Source of the DNA: G965202665 sp965243835
GTDB lineage: Bacteria > Actinomycetota > Acidimicrobiia > Spongiisociales > Spongiisociaceae
Direction: 5' to 3'
Length of the DNA: 64,000 bases
Assembly: GCA_965243835.1 (NCBI GenBank)
Contig: OZ251578.1
Location: 2,542,001 to 2,606,000, forward strand
Every line of letters begins with the position of its first letter. Position 1 is the stretch's first letter. The notes beneath the pieces are model-generated. The model searched no databases. It worked only from the letters and a program-made list of their open reading frames with translations, and had not been told where the DNA came from. A program made the position numbers and the translations under genes. Below, piece by piece: positions 43,903 to 51,179 of this stretch.

Positions 43903-43996
43903 ATGCGCCTCCCCGGGGACTATGAAGCCCAGGCAGGAGCCCTCCGTCCGCGTCAGCAGATGCCCCGCCTCATAAACAGGGTGAAAATGCGGCTCT
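43903..43996 (-). pseudogene. Duplicated fragment of the ImmA/IrrE gene
   Basis: About 94 bp closely match the zinc-site region of the gene at 42590-43747 (reads EAGHLLTRTEGSCLGFIVPG against EVGHLLTRTEGSCLGFVAPG), with no frame on either side. Confidence 0.75.
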
Positions 43997-44046
43997 TCTC
44001 GTTTAATGGGATTAGACGGTGATCGGACGGACCGGTATCTTGCGCT

Positions 44047-44164
44047 TTGACAAACCCCGAGACCCGACCCTATAATACGAAACATCCTCGCAAGAGGTGG
44101 TACGAGTACGGTTCCCTTATGGGGAATCAGTTGGGGGCCTCCCCACGGAGGCCCCCTCGTTAAA
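44047..44164 (+). ncRNA. RNA cassette copy 1 (promoter plus hairpin transcript)
   Basis: TTGACA (44047-44052), 18 bp, TATAAT (44071-44076): a consensus promoter. The transcript from about 44083 would hold CCTC-GCAA-GAGG (44086-44097), a GGTTCCCT/GGGGAATC hairpin, and a 10-bp terminator stem (44133-44142 with 44147-44156, loop CCAC). Tail TCGTT is a weak U-tract. About 80 nt. No open frame of note. Confidence 0.55.
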
Positions 44165-44410
44165 TTCAGTCTGCGCGGCGCCGACGGCCACGAAACGACC
44201 ATCCCCACCGCCCCCGGATAATGACCCCCGCCAAAACGACGACGTCCACCTCCCCTAAACCCGGTTTCGCATTCCAAAGCCCTCGGAAACCGGTCCCTGC
44301 CAACCGCTTCGACCGCTCAGCCGCATCCGCATTACCCACCCCCCACCGTACAAGCCGGGGACCTACGGCACCTATATGCCAACGCCGGGCAACGCTCGGC
44401 GTATCTCAAT

Positions 44411-44525
44411 TTGACAAACCCTGAGCCCCGACCCTACAATACAAACATCCTCGTAAGAGGTTAAGTAACGGTTCCCCTATGGGGCACCAGCTGGGGGCCT
44501 CCCCACGGAGGCCCCCTTTTGTTAT
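44411..44525 (+). ncRNA. RNA cassette copy 2
   Basis: TTGACA (44411-44416), 18 bp, TACAAT (44435-44440). Same three hairpins with changes that keep form: first loop GTAA in place of GCAA (both GNRA), second stem GGTTCCCC/GGGGCACC, terminator stem 44493-44502 with 44507-44516 and tail TTTTGTTATATT, a full intrinsic terminator. Confidence 0.6.
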
Positions 44526-44737
44526 ATTCTCCCTGCACGGCGCCGACGACCAAAAAACGCCCCCCCCCCCCCGCTCCAGAAAATTCCCTAACCCGGTTCC
44601 GCATTTCAGATCCGCCCAAGAAACTATCCCCGCCGACCACCTCCCCGGTCAGTCGCATCCGTATTTTCCCACCCCCCAACGCACAGGCCGACGCGATGCT
44701 CAAAGCAACCGCCGGGCAACGCTTGGCGTATCTCAAT

Positions 44738-44855
44738 TTGACAAACCCTGAGCCCCGACCCTATAATACGAAACATCCTCGCAAGAGGTGGTACGAGTAC
44801 GGTTCCCCTATGGGGAATCAATTGGGGGCCTCCCCACGGAGGCCCCCTCGTTAAA
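44738..44855 (+). ncRNA. RNA cassette copy 3, upstream of the NYN gene
   Basis: TTGACA (44738-44743), 18 bp, TATAAT (44762-44767); hairpins as in copy 1 with a fully paired second stem (GGTTCCCC/GGGGAATC); terminator stem 44824-44833 with 44838-44847, tail TCGTT. The NYN start codon is 49 bp further on, so this copy could be a leader with attenuation for that gene. Confidence 0.55.
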
Positions 44856-44895
44856 TTCAGTCGGGGAAACCTATCTCCGAGGTCAGGAGGGTCAC

Positions 44896-45561
44896 ATGCT
44901 ATCAGCCAGCTACGCTGTTTTTATCGATGTAGGTTTCCTGCGAGCAGAGGGCCTCAAGGTCATTGGTAAGCCTTCATCAAAAATGCGACTGAACGCTCGG
45001 GGGATTGCGGATTGGTGCAGGAGTCTAGCAAGTCTTGACCTGATAGAAGGGCGTTTCATCCGTGCCTACTGGTATGATGCCGCTTTTCACCCCGCGCATA
45101 AATTGGCAGAAGCGCAAAGAAGGGTTTTGTTTGCAATAGGAAAGGTCCCTGGAATTCAGCTCCGACTAGGGCACATTGCCGAAACCAAGCCAAAATACGA
45201 ACCACTTATAAGAGAATCCCTTAGAAAAACGGCCTCCGGATTAGGGGTAGCGCCAAATAAACTCATCACAGAGTTTGAGCGTCATTGGACTTTCAAACCG
45301 GAACAAAAACAGAAGGGGGTGGATACCTTGCTGGCGTTGGACTTGGTCCGGTTAGCGGGGCGGAGAGTGTGTGATGTGGCGGTGCTGATCTCGGGTGACC
45401 GGGATTTGGCGGAGGCGGTGCGGGCCGCGCAGGATCTGGGAACCCAAGTGTTGGTGGCGACTCCCAACCGGCGTAGCGTGGCCCGTGAGCTGTCTGATCT
45501 AGCGGACGATATCATTGATTTGGACCTGGAAACCCTGACAAAGATGCTTCATCGCCGATAA
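44896..45561 (+). CDS. NYN-domain (PIN-like) ribonuclease-type protein
   Basis: A 221-residue protein behind CAGGAGGGTCAC. NYN fold marks: YAVFIDVGFLRAEG at the N-terminus (first Asp), KGVDTLLALDLVRLA near 140 (second Asp), and VAVLISGDRDLAEAVRAAQD near 160 (acidic pair in SGDxD). NYN proteins are metal-dependent RNases or RNA-binding proteins. It follows RNA cassette copy 3, so the cassette may be its leader or its substrate. Confidence 0.85.
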   Translation: MLSASYAVFIDVGFLRAEGLKVIGKPSSKMRLNARGIADWCRSLASLDLIEGRFIRAYWYDAAFHPAHKLAEAQRRVLFAIGKVPGIQLRLGHIAETKPKYEPLIRESLRKTASGLGVAPNKLITEFERHWTFKPEQKQKGVDTLLALDLVRLAGRRVCDVAVLISGDRDLAEAVRAAQDLGTQVLVATPNRRSVARELSDLADDIIDLDLETLTKMLHRR

Positions 45562-45681
45562 CGAAACGCGTTTACGGGGGAGCGTTAGGCGGTAGTCGGA
45601 CGGGCCAGGCATCATGCGCATACATTCCGACATAGGGCTGGACGGAGGCGCGGACCGGTAAATAAGAGTAGTGAACGGAGG

Positions 45682-46047
45682 ATGATATGGCAGACGCAAA
45701 TATCCGCAGGCCTGTATCCGAGATGCAGTTACTACGGCACCAAGGGCTGGCAGGATGGTATGGCGGGTCTGCCCATTGATACTGAGGACGATGCAGACTG
45801 GCAGAGGGGCTGGCAGGGTGCAGACGGGTATCAGGCGCAACAGGCGGGACATCCACTGGACAATGGGCAGGCATTCCGAACTGGCAGGACGGATTGCAGA
45901 CAGGCGCGAACGTTGCTCATCCTGCATGCCCCTGCGCAACTACCGGCCGCAGCATGGCAACGGGCGACGGACGAACGACCTGACACACCTAGCTGGCGAC
46001 TGCCATCCGCCTTGTCTGCTCCGGGTCCATACCATGCTAGGATATAG
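45682..46047 (+). CDS. Possible Rmf/CrpP-like small protein, probably frameshifted
   Basis: The frame from 45682 contains YYGTKGWQDGMAGLP and DADWQRGWQGADGY, which resembles the G-x-x-A/G and W-x-x-G-W-x-x-A pattern of ribosome-modulation-factor/CrpP-like proteins. The best ribosome site (GGAGG) serves an ATG at 45687 in another frame that ends after 30 codons, so a frameshift near 45725 is likely. The C-terminal half has no sense I can see. Otherwise the 535 bp between the NYN gene and 46097 hold nothing I recognise. Confidence 0.3.
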   Translation: MIWQTQISAGLYPRCSYYGTKGWQDGMAGLPIDTEDDADWQRGWQGADGYQAQQAGHPLDNGQAFRTGRTDCRQARTLLILHAPAQLPAAAWQRATDERPDTPSWRLPSALSAPGPYHARI

Positions 46048-46096
46048 TTCGCCGCGCACAGGTTTAAAGGTCGGGGCAACGACAGAAAGGGGCGAC

Positions 46097-46726
46097 ATGG
46101 AACAGATTGGGGAAAACCGGGAAGGTCCGTCCGCAGGGCAGACAGACAGACAGGCGCAGACGCAACCGGTTGCGTCCGACGTAAATCCGATGCCCGACCT
46201 GTCGCAGGTCGCGGCGCAGGCTGTGGCGCAGGCAGAAGGCATTCCGCCTGACCAAGCCCGCGCGTTGTTCAAAGATCACCTGCAGTATGTTGAATCCCGC
46301 ACGCGGGGCAGACTGCGCGATTACGAAGCCAAACATGGTACTGTCGCAGGGTTTGACTATTCCGCGATGGCGCAGATATACGCAGAAGCGGCAAAAGAGG
46401 TTACGGATGACAATGAAAGGCGCAAGCATTCCGGGCGCACTGACTTTCAACCGGTCGGCATTGAATGTTCGGCGATACTGGGCAGACTATTTCTTGCCAA
46501 TAAATGGTCAAAAAAAGTTAGCAAGGAATTAACCAGAACCATCGATTTATTAACCTATGATCTGCGCCTGCCCGACGAACAAATGTCCGAAATGCGTCAA
46601 GCATGGCAACCCGTAAAGGAACTACTTGACGATATACATAGTCAGGCAGACTTGATTGAAATGGCATTCGACAGGTTAGACGCAAACCTGGACAGCCTGA
46701 TTGAAGAAATCAGAAAGGAGGTATAA
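46097..46726 (+). CDS. Hypothetical protein
   Basis: A 209-residue soluble, helical protein with AAAGGGGCGAC before its ATG. It begins with a Gln/Asp-rich tail, then helices such as PPDQARALFKDHLQYVESRT near 65 and a C-terminal coil (LLDDIHSQADLIEMAFDRLD). No family recognised. Codon use (many CAG/GCA, fewer G/C third bases) differs from the surface-protein genes nearby, which suggests transfer. Confidence 0.65.
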   Translation: MEQIGENREGPSAGQTDRQAQTQPVASDVNPMPDLSQVAAQAVAQAEGIPPDQARALFKDHLQYVESRTRGRLRDYEAKHGTVAGFDYSAMAQIYAEAAKEVTDDNERRKHSGRTDFQPVGIECSAILGRLFLANKWSKKVSKELTRTIDLLTYDLRLPDEQMSEMRQAWQPVKELLDDIHSQADLIEMAFDRLDANLDSLIEEIRKEV

Positions 46727-46728
46727 CA

Positions 46729-46851
46729 ATGGCAAACGAGGGGACACTTAAGAAGTTCATAGCGGACTTGTCCGCCGAGTTGAAAAGAACGACAAACCAT
46801 AACCGCGTCGCAACCTGCCCGCAACGATTGCCCCGTCTGTATTACTCTTAA
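46729..46851 (+). CDS. Very small ORF, coupled to the preceding gene
   Basis: 40 codons from ATG 46729, 2 bp after the previous stop and behind an excellent ribosome site (AAAGGAGGT). The start NEGTLKKFIADLSAELKR looks like a real helical protein; the end (CPQRLPRLYYS) does not, so it is probably truncated by a frameshift. The 314 bp that follow hold only the terminator of gene B. Confidence 0.4.
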   Translation: MANEGTLKKFIADLSAELKRTTNHNRVATCPQRLPRLYYS

Positions 46852-47109
46852 ACTATCTGACCCTTGCCCGCATCTGAGACAATCCGGCACAGGCGCACAA
46901 ACTGAACCACGCGGCGCAGACATAATCTAGCAAGGCGCAAACCCGCCGCCTGTCCTGTCGCCGTAATATGAATACTTTACAGGGTGCCCGGCTTGACCCC
47001 GATTTGTTCTATGCCTATCACCTTGCTTGCCGTTGCCGGGATAAGTTTGCCAATGGGCGGCGGGCCATCTCTGGCTCCAAAACGAGCCGCAAAGGGAGGG
47101 TTAATACCG

Positions 47110-47137
47110 GGAAGCCCCCCGGGGGTGGGGGGCTTCC
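47110..47137 (-). terminator. Terminator of surface-protein gene B
   Basis: GGAAGCCCCCC (47110-47120) pairs with GGGGGGCTTCC (47127-47137) around 6 bases; TATTAA follows on the minus strand. Confidence 0.65.
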
Positions 47138-47165
47138 TCGGCGTGCTGGAGTTGCGTGAAACGAC

Positions 47166-50100
47166 TTACCGGATGATGTGCCAGATGGGGAGCGCATCCG
47201 ACTCTGCGTAGAAGGGGGCTTCGGACGCGGCGGCGTACAAGTCATTGTTGGTCTTGTCGAACGTGACTTCCACCCCCAAATAGGCGCTCCTGTAGGTGCC
47301 CAGGTGGGTCTCGTCGGGAGTGCCGTCGTCGGCCCATCCCCCGGCGGGACGCCTGTATACCAAAACCGCGCCCTTCAACTCCACGCCCGGTCGGCGTTGC
47401 TGGCTGATGGCTATCGCCGAGCCGTCGCTGGTAATCGTCACGAAGTGCCCGAGTATGTCCGTCGGCGCGGTCACCGCCTCCGGGCCCGTCAACTCAAACC
47501 CGATCGGGTTCTCCGTATTGGCGGGGGCGCCGATCGTGTCGACATGCCTGGCGTTCCAACCGCCGGAACCCCTGGTGTATACATAGGCAACGCCCCGCTT
47601 GTTGGCGCTTATGTGATAGTGCCCGGAAACGACCACGGTGTTCCCGTCCCCGGAGACAGCCACGTGCTTGGCGTACTCCTGCCGGGGCATGGCTCCGCCG
47701 TTGGCCCAAATACGGCCCGTACCGTCGTTGGCGTCCGCCCAACCGCCGCTGGGCCGCTCGTAAATATACAACCAACCCCGGCACAACTGGGAAGAGCCCT
47801 CATAGTTGCAACCGCCCGCGACGATCACCGAACCATCCCTGGAAATAGCCACCGACCGCTCGTTGTTCCAGCCAGCCCCGTCGCCGCCGCCGCCTTTCAG
47901 CAGGGGGTTGTTCGTGGAGTCGTCATCGTTCGTCCAACCGCCGCTGGGTTTCGTATATACCCTCACGCCGCCCAGCGGTTGCGTCGGACCGGGGGCCACC
48001 ACCGCGATGGTGGAACCGTCGGAGGAGATAGCCACCCCCTCCCCAAAACCAAGGGACTGCGGGGTGCCGGTCGCCGTAACAGTCGAAGCGGTGGGCGGCG
48101 TCTTGGAGGGATGGCTGGTAAACGTGGCGGTGGGAGAAGTGGGCCAGGTGTCGCCGCTCCGCACGTATACGTACACCTGGTTGTTCCCGAAGCTGTTGCC
48201 GGCCCGGCGGCCGTTGCCGACCACGATCGTGTCGCCGCTGATGTCCACATCCCATCCGAAGTGGCCGCTTCCCAGCAGATACGGGGGAGCCAGCCGAACG
48301 ACATCCCCCGCAGCGGTGGACGCCCCATCCGGATAGATATATACCGCGCCCGCCCACAGGCAATCCTCAACCGGGGTGGTCCCGCCATCGTTGTCGTGGT
48401 CGCAATCGTCCTCCGGCGTCTCAAAGGGCGCCCCCACCACCAACACACCATTATCCGCCGCCATAGGCCGATCATCGTTCTCGGTCCGCGCACTCGATTT
48501 GGCACTCGACTGGCGATCGGGTTCCGCGATAATGAGCCAAGACGGCAACAAGGCGAACTTGCTTACTTTGCCCGCCTCCGACTCGTATCTGTCAACCCGC
48601 AGGCTGCCCGCCGCCGGATCGGCGTCTTCCTCCAACGGCTTCTCAAACTCGGCCAACACGGTAGCTTTCCTGTCCAAGTCGTTGAACTGGTCGTTGGAGT
48701 CATACTTGATCAGCATCACCCGACCGCTGGATTCCACCACCACCTGATCGTTGTCGATATCCTTGACCAAGATGCGGCCGGTGAACGGAACCCCGGACAC
48801 ATCCTCCGTCCAGTAGAACCGGGCCGGACTATCCGACGGCGTACGCAACGTTTCCGGAATATCATCCCGCTCCGTGCACAGCACCTCCGGATTGTCCGGA
48901 GCGCCGTCATGGTCCCACTCCTGCCCATCGGCGCACATGCCCCGCATCCCGAACTCCCCTTCATTGAGAGTAAGGGAAGCCGTGATGGTCTCAATCGCGC
49001 TCTCGTCGGAATCGTAGAAGTAAGTGAGGTCGGCCCGCCCGTTCCGGCGGGTAGTAGCGGTCCGTTCACTGCCCACCCCCGGCGGGGTGCACTCCTCCTC
49101 ACCCTCCTCGGGTTCGCAGTCGGTGTCGGAGGTGAAGGTAATCACCCTGCCCCGCACCGGATCGCCGAACTGATCGGTAAGCGTAGCCGTCACCGAAACC
49201 CGAACCCCCTGCCCCTCATCGGACGCCGCCTGAAACTCAACATCACGGGTAATGGCGATCATCAACGAGGCGGGAACCGGAGCCGCGTCCGACCAGTGGT
49301 AGGTCTTGGTCATAAACGGCTCCCCGTCCTCGTCCTGCAAGGGCAACGCGTCGGCGGCCCTGCTCAAGGTCAACTCCACCGAAGCGTCCTGACCCACAGC
49401 GGTCGTATCGGAATCAGCCTGGATGAACTCCAACACGATCTTCCCGTCGGCGTCGGTGGTATACGTGCTGCTGCCGGAAGTAACAGAATCATCGGCGCCA
49501 ATAGTTTCGTGCGCCACCGTCACCGCCTGCCCCTTGTCCGCCACCGCCTTGCCGTCCTCGTCCGCGATCTGCAAAGTCACCGTAACCGTCTCCCCGAACT
49601 TGGAATGGGTCTTCCCCTCCCCCAAGTCATCGGTGACCAGCATTTGACTGGCCGCCTTGGAGAACCCGATCGTCAACTGCGCGGCGGTCGTGTCATCATT
49701 GTCGAAATCATCGTTCACATCCCCCGTCCACGCCCACAACGTCACATCCGCATCCTGCACCTGAACCGACAACTCCGTCAGGTCCCCGTTGATGTCGGTC
49801 TGCTCATCCCCCGAGTCCACCCGGCACTCCCTGCTCCCCGCGCCCCCTACCTTGCTCACATTCTCCGAATCGCAGGCGCCGTCGTCCCCAAACGCCTCAT
49901 CCGGATCAGTGGACTTGAACACATCCACGGGAGCATCCACAACCGGCTGGAAGGTAGCGTTCCGCACCGACACCAGCAACTCCACCGACTCCGTACCCAA
50001 CACCGAATCCTTGGCCGACTGCACCGACACCCCCGCCGGCCGCGCCGTCGTGTGCGCCAAGGTGCGCATGATAAACGCCGCCATCTGCGCCCGCGTCACA

Positions 50101-50816
50101 TTACGCTCCGGCCCATAAATATGATCCCCGATCCCCTGGGTAACGCCCACCTCGTAAATCCGATACACGGCGTTGTACGTGGCCAACGGCACCGTGTCCA
50201 AATCAGTAAACACACTCGTATTATCAGCCTTCACGTCGCCATACGAATCCACCTCTTGCCCCAAAGCCCCCGCGCCCAGACGGGCATTACTCAAAAACGC
50301 GTCCAAAATATTGGCCATCGACCCCCTAGTCACCGACGAATTCGGAGAAAACTGGGTCGACGACGACCCCGGCATAATCCCCACCTTCGCCAAACCGTTG
50401 ATGGCGTTCCGCGCCTCCTCCGACACCGCCCCTATGTCCGTGAAGCCCTGATCCTCCGCCGGGTTCTCCAACACAATCCCCGCCGCGGCCGCGGCCCGGG
50501 CCATGAACAACGCCATCTGCCAACGCAAAACAGACTCCCGCGGCGCAAAAGTCGTCGCCGTCCGGCCCTGCGTAATCCCGTAATGCCCCAGGCAGTTAAT
50601 CTGATCCTCTGTATTCAACCCCACCGTGTCCTCAAAACCAGCCGCCGCCGTAGCCGCCCCCGTGCACGCCTGGTACACGGCCTCAAAATCAACATCCGGG
50701 TCCTCCCCATGCGCACCCAACGCCCCCTCCGGCGGCGGCGCCCCCAGCAAACCCGCCACCAAACCCAACACGGCCAAACCCGCCAACCACGCCTTCCGCA
50801 ACGACTGCGCCTTCAT
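47166..50816 (-). CDS. SLH / Ig-like / beta-propeller surface protein (family member B)
   Basis: 1,216 residues. Signal peptide 1-36; three SLH-like repeats about 70-245 (RWQMALFMARAA, TRGSMANILDAFL, TRAQMAAFIMRTL); Ig-like strands about 255-470; an invasin-like ATLTDQFGDPVRGRVITF domain near 565 preceding a Cys-bearing CEPEEGEEEC loop; the FTGRILVKDIDNDQVVV module near 695; propeller blades from about 810 (FGWDVDISGDTIVVGNG, GFGEGVAISSDGSTIAVV, WNNERSVAISRDGSVIVAGG). Nearly the same as gene C along most of its length. Probable adhesin or recognition protein on the cell surface; ligand unknown. Confidence 0.85.
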   Translation of the reverse strand: MKAQSLRKAWLAGLAVLGLVAGLLGAPPPEGALGAHGEDPDVDFEAVYQACTGAATAAAGFEDTVGLNTEDQINCLGHYGITQGRTATTFAPRESVLRWQMALFMARAAAAAGIVLENPAEDQGFTDIGAVSEEARNAINGLAKVGIMPGSSSTQFSPNSSVTRGSMANILDAFLSNARLGAGALGQEVDSYGDVKADNTSVFTDLDTVPLATYNAVYRIYEVGVTQGIGDHIYGPERNVTRAQMAAFIMRTLAHTTARPAGVSVQSAKDSVLGTESVELLVSVRNATFQPVVDAPVDVFKSTDPDEAFGDDGACDSENVSKVGGAGSRECRVDSGDEQTDINGDLTELSVQVQDADVTLWAWTGDVNDDFDNDDTTAAQLTIGFSKAASQMLVTDDLGEGKTHSKFGETVTVTLQIADEDGKAVADKGQAVTVAHETIGADDSVTSGSSTYTTDADGKIVLEFIQADSDTTAVGQDASVELTLSRAADALPLQDEDGEPFMTKTYHWSDAAPVPASLMIAITRDVEFQAASDEGQGVRVSVTATLTDQFGDPVRGRVITFTSDTDCEPEEGEEECTPPGVGSERTATTRRNGRADLTYFYDSDESAIETITASLTLNEGEFGMRGMCADGQEWDHDGAPDNPEVLCTERDDIPETLRTPSDSPARFYWTEDVSGVPFTGRILVKDIDNDQVVVESSGRVMLIKYDSNDQFNDLDRKATVLAEFEKPLEEDADPAAGSLRVDRYESEAGKVSKFALLPSWLIIAEPDRQSSAKSSARTENDDRPMAADNGVLVVGAPFETPEDDCDHDNDGGTTPVEDCLWAGAVYIYPDGASTAAGDVVRLAPPYLLGSGHFGWDVDISGDTIVVGNGRRAGNSFGNNQVYVYVRSGDTWPTSPTATFTSHPSKTPPTASTVTATGTPQSLGFGEGVAISSDGSTIAVVAPGPTQPLGGVRVYTKPSGGWTNDDDSTNNPLLKGGGGDGAGWNNERSVAISRDGSVIVAGGCNYEGSSQLCRGWLYIYERPSGGWADANDGTGRIWANGGAMPRQEYAKHVAVSGDGNTVVVSGHYHISANKRGVAYVYTRGSGGWNARHVDTIGAPANTENPIGFELTGPEAVTAPTDILGHFVTITSDGSAIAISQQRRPGVELKGAVLVYRRPAGGWADDGTPDETHLGTYRSAYLGVEVTFDKTNNDLYAAASEAPFYAESDALPIWHIIR

Positions 50817-50892
50817 CGTACTATTCCTTTCTGCCTAAGCTTTGCCCCTGAACGGGGCCTCACCGAGCCGCAACGCGACCCAACAGCGAATT

Positions 50893-50920
50893 ATCCTACC
50901 CCCCCCCCCATCGTTGTCAA
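50893..50920 (-). promoter_or_regulatory. Promoter of gene B with 11-G spacer tract
   Basis: TTGACA (50915-50920), 16 bp with 11 G (50899-50909), TAGGAT (50893-50898). The leader has a GCCCC/GGGGC hairpin at 50844-50858 before the ribosome site. Confidence 0.75.
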
Positions 50921-51125
50921 GGCAATCGAAATTTCACCTTGCCCGACCCGTCAAGTTCGCCGCCCTGACGCAGATTGATTGCGGCCGGTTGCGCATAGCG
51001 GCCTGCGTCCGCCTGCACCGCAAGGCGCGCTAACGCCGGTTGCCTGCGGCGGAATGGGCCGGGGCAAAGCGGGTGCGGGGGGACCGGTTGATGAGGAGGC
51101 GGGCGGCGGGATGGGGTTAATACCG

Positions 51126-51151
51126 GGAAGCCCCCCGGGTGGGGGGCTTCC
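51126..51151 (-). terminator. Terminator of surface-protein gene C
   Basis: GGAAGCCCCCC (51126-51136) pairs with GGGGGGCTTCC (51141-51151), loop GGGT; a copy of the gene B terminator. The gap 50817-51179 holds this and the gene B promoter. Confidence 0.65.
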
Positions 51152-51179
51152 TCGGCGTGCTGGAGTTGCGTGAAACGAC

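Larger units (their letters stand above)
43748..44895. other. Repeat-rich intergenic region
   Basis: About 1.15 kb without an intact gene. It holds a duplicated scrap of the ImmA gene (43903-43996), three promoter-hairpin-terminator cassettes, and the spacers between them (about 240-280 bp) that are themselves related: copies 2 and 3 share AGCCCCGACC and a reading ending QRxAYLNLTNPE. A run of 13 C sits at 44560-44572. It looks like serial duplication of one unit. Confidence 0.6.

Noticed and set aside
46968..47159. A 63-residue plus-strand frame
   Set aside because: It reads through the terminator hairpin of gene B and has no ribosome site.
47178..50978. A 1,266-codon open frame on the plus strand opposite gene B (and similar ones opposite A, C, D and E)
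   Set aside because: Composition is Arg/His/Pro/Gly-rich without domains, as expected for the antisense of GC-rich codons; the minus-strand genes have signal peptides, domains and promoters.
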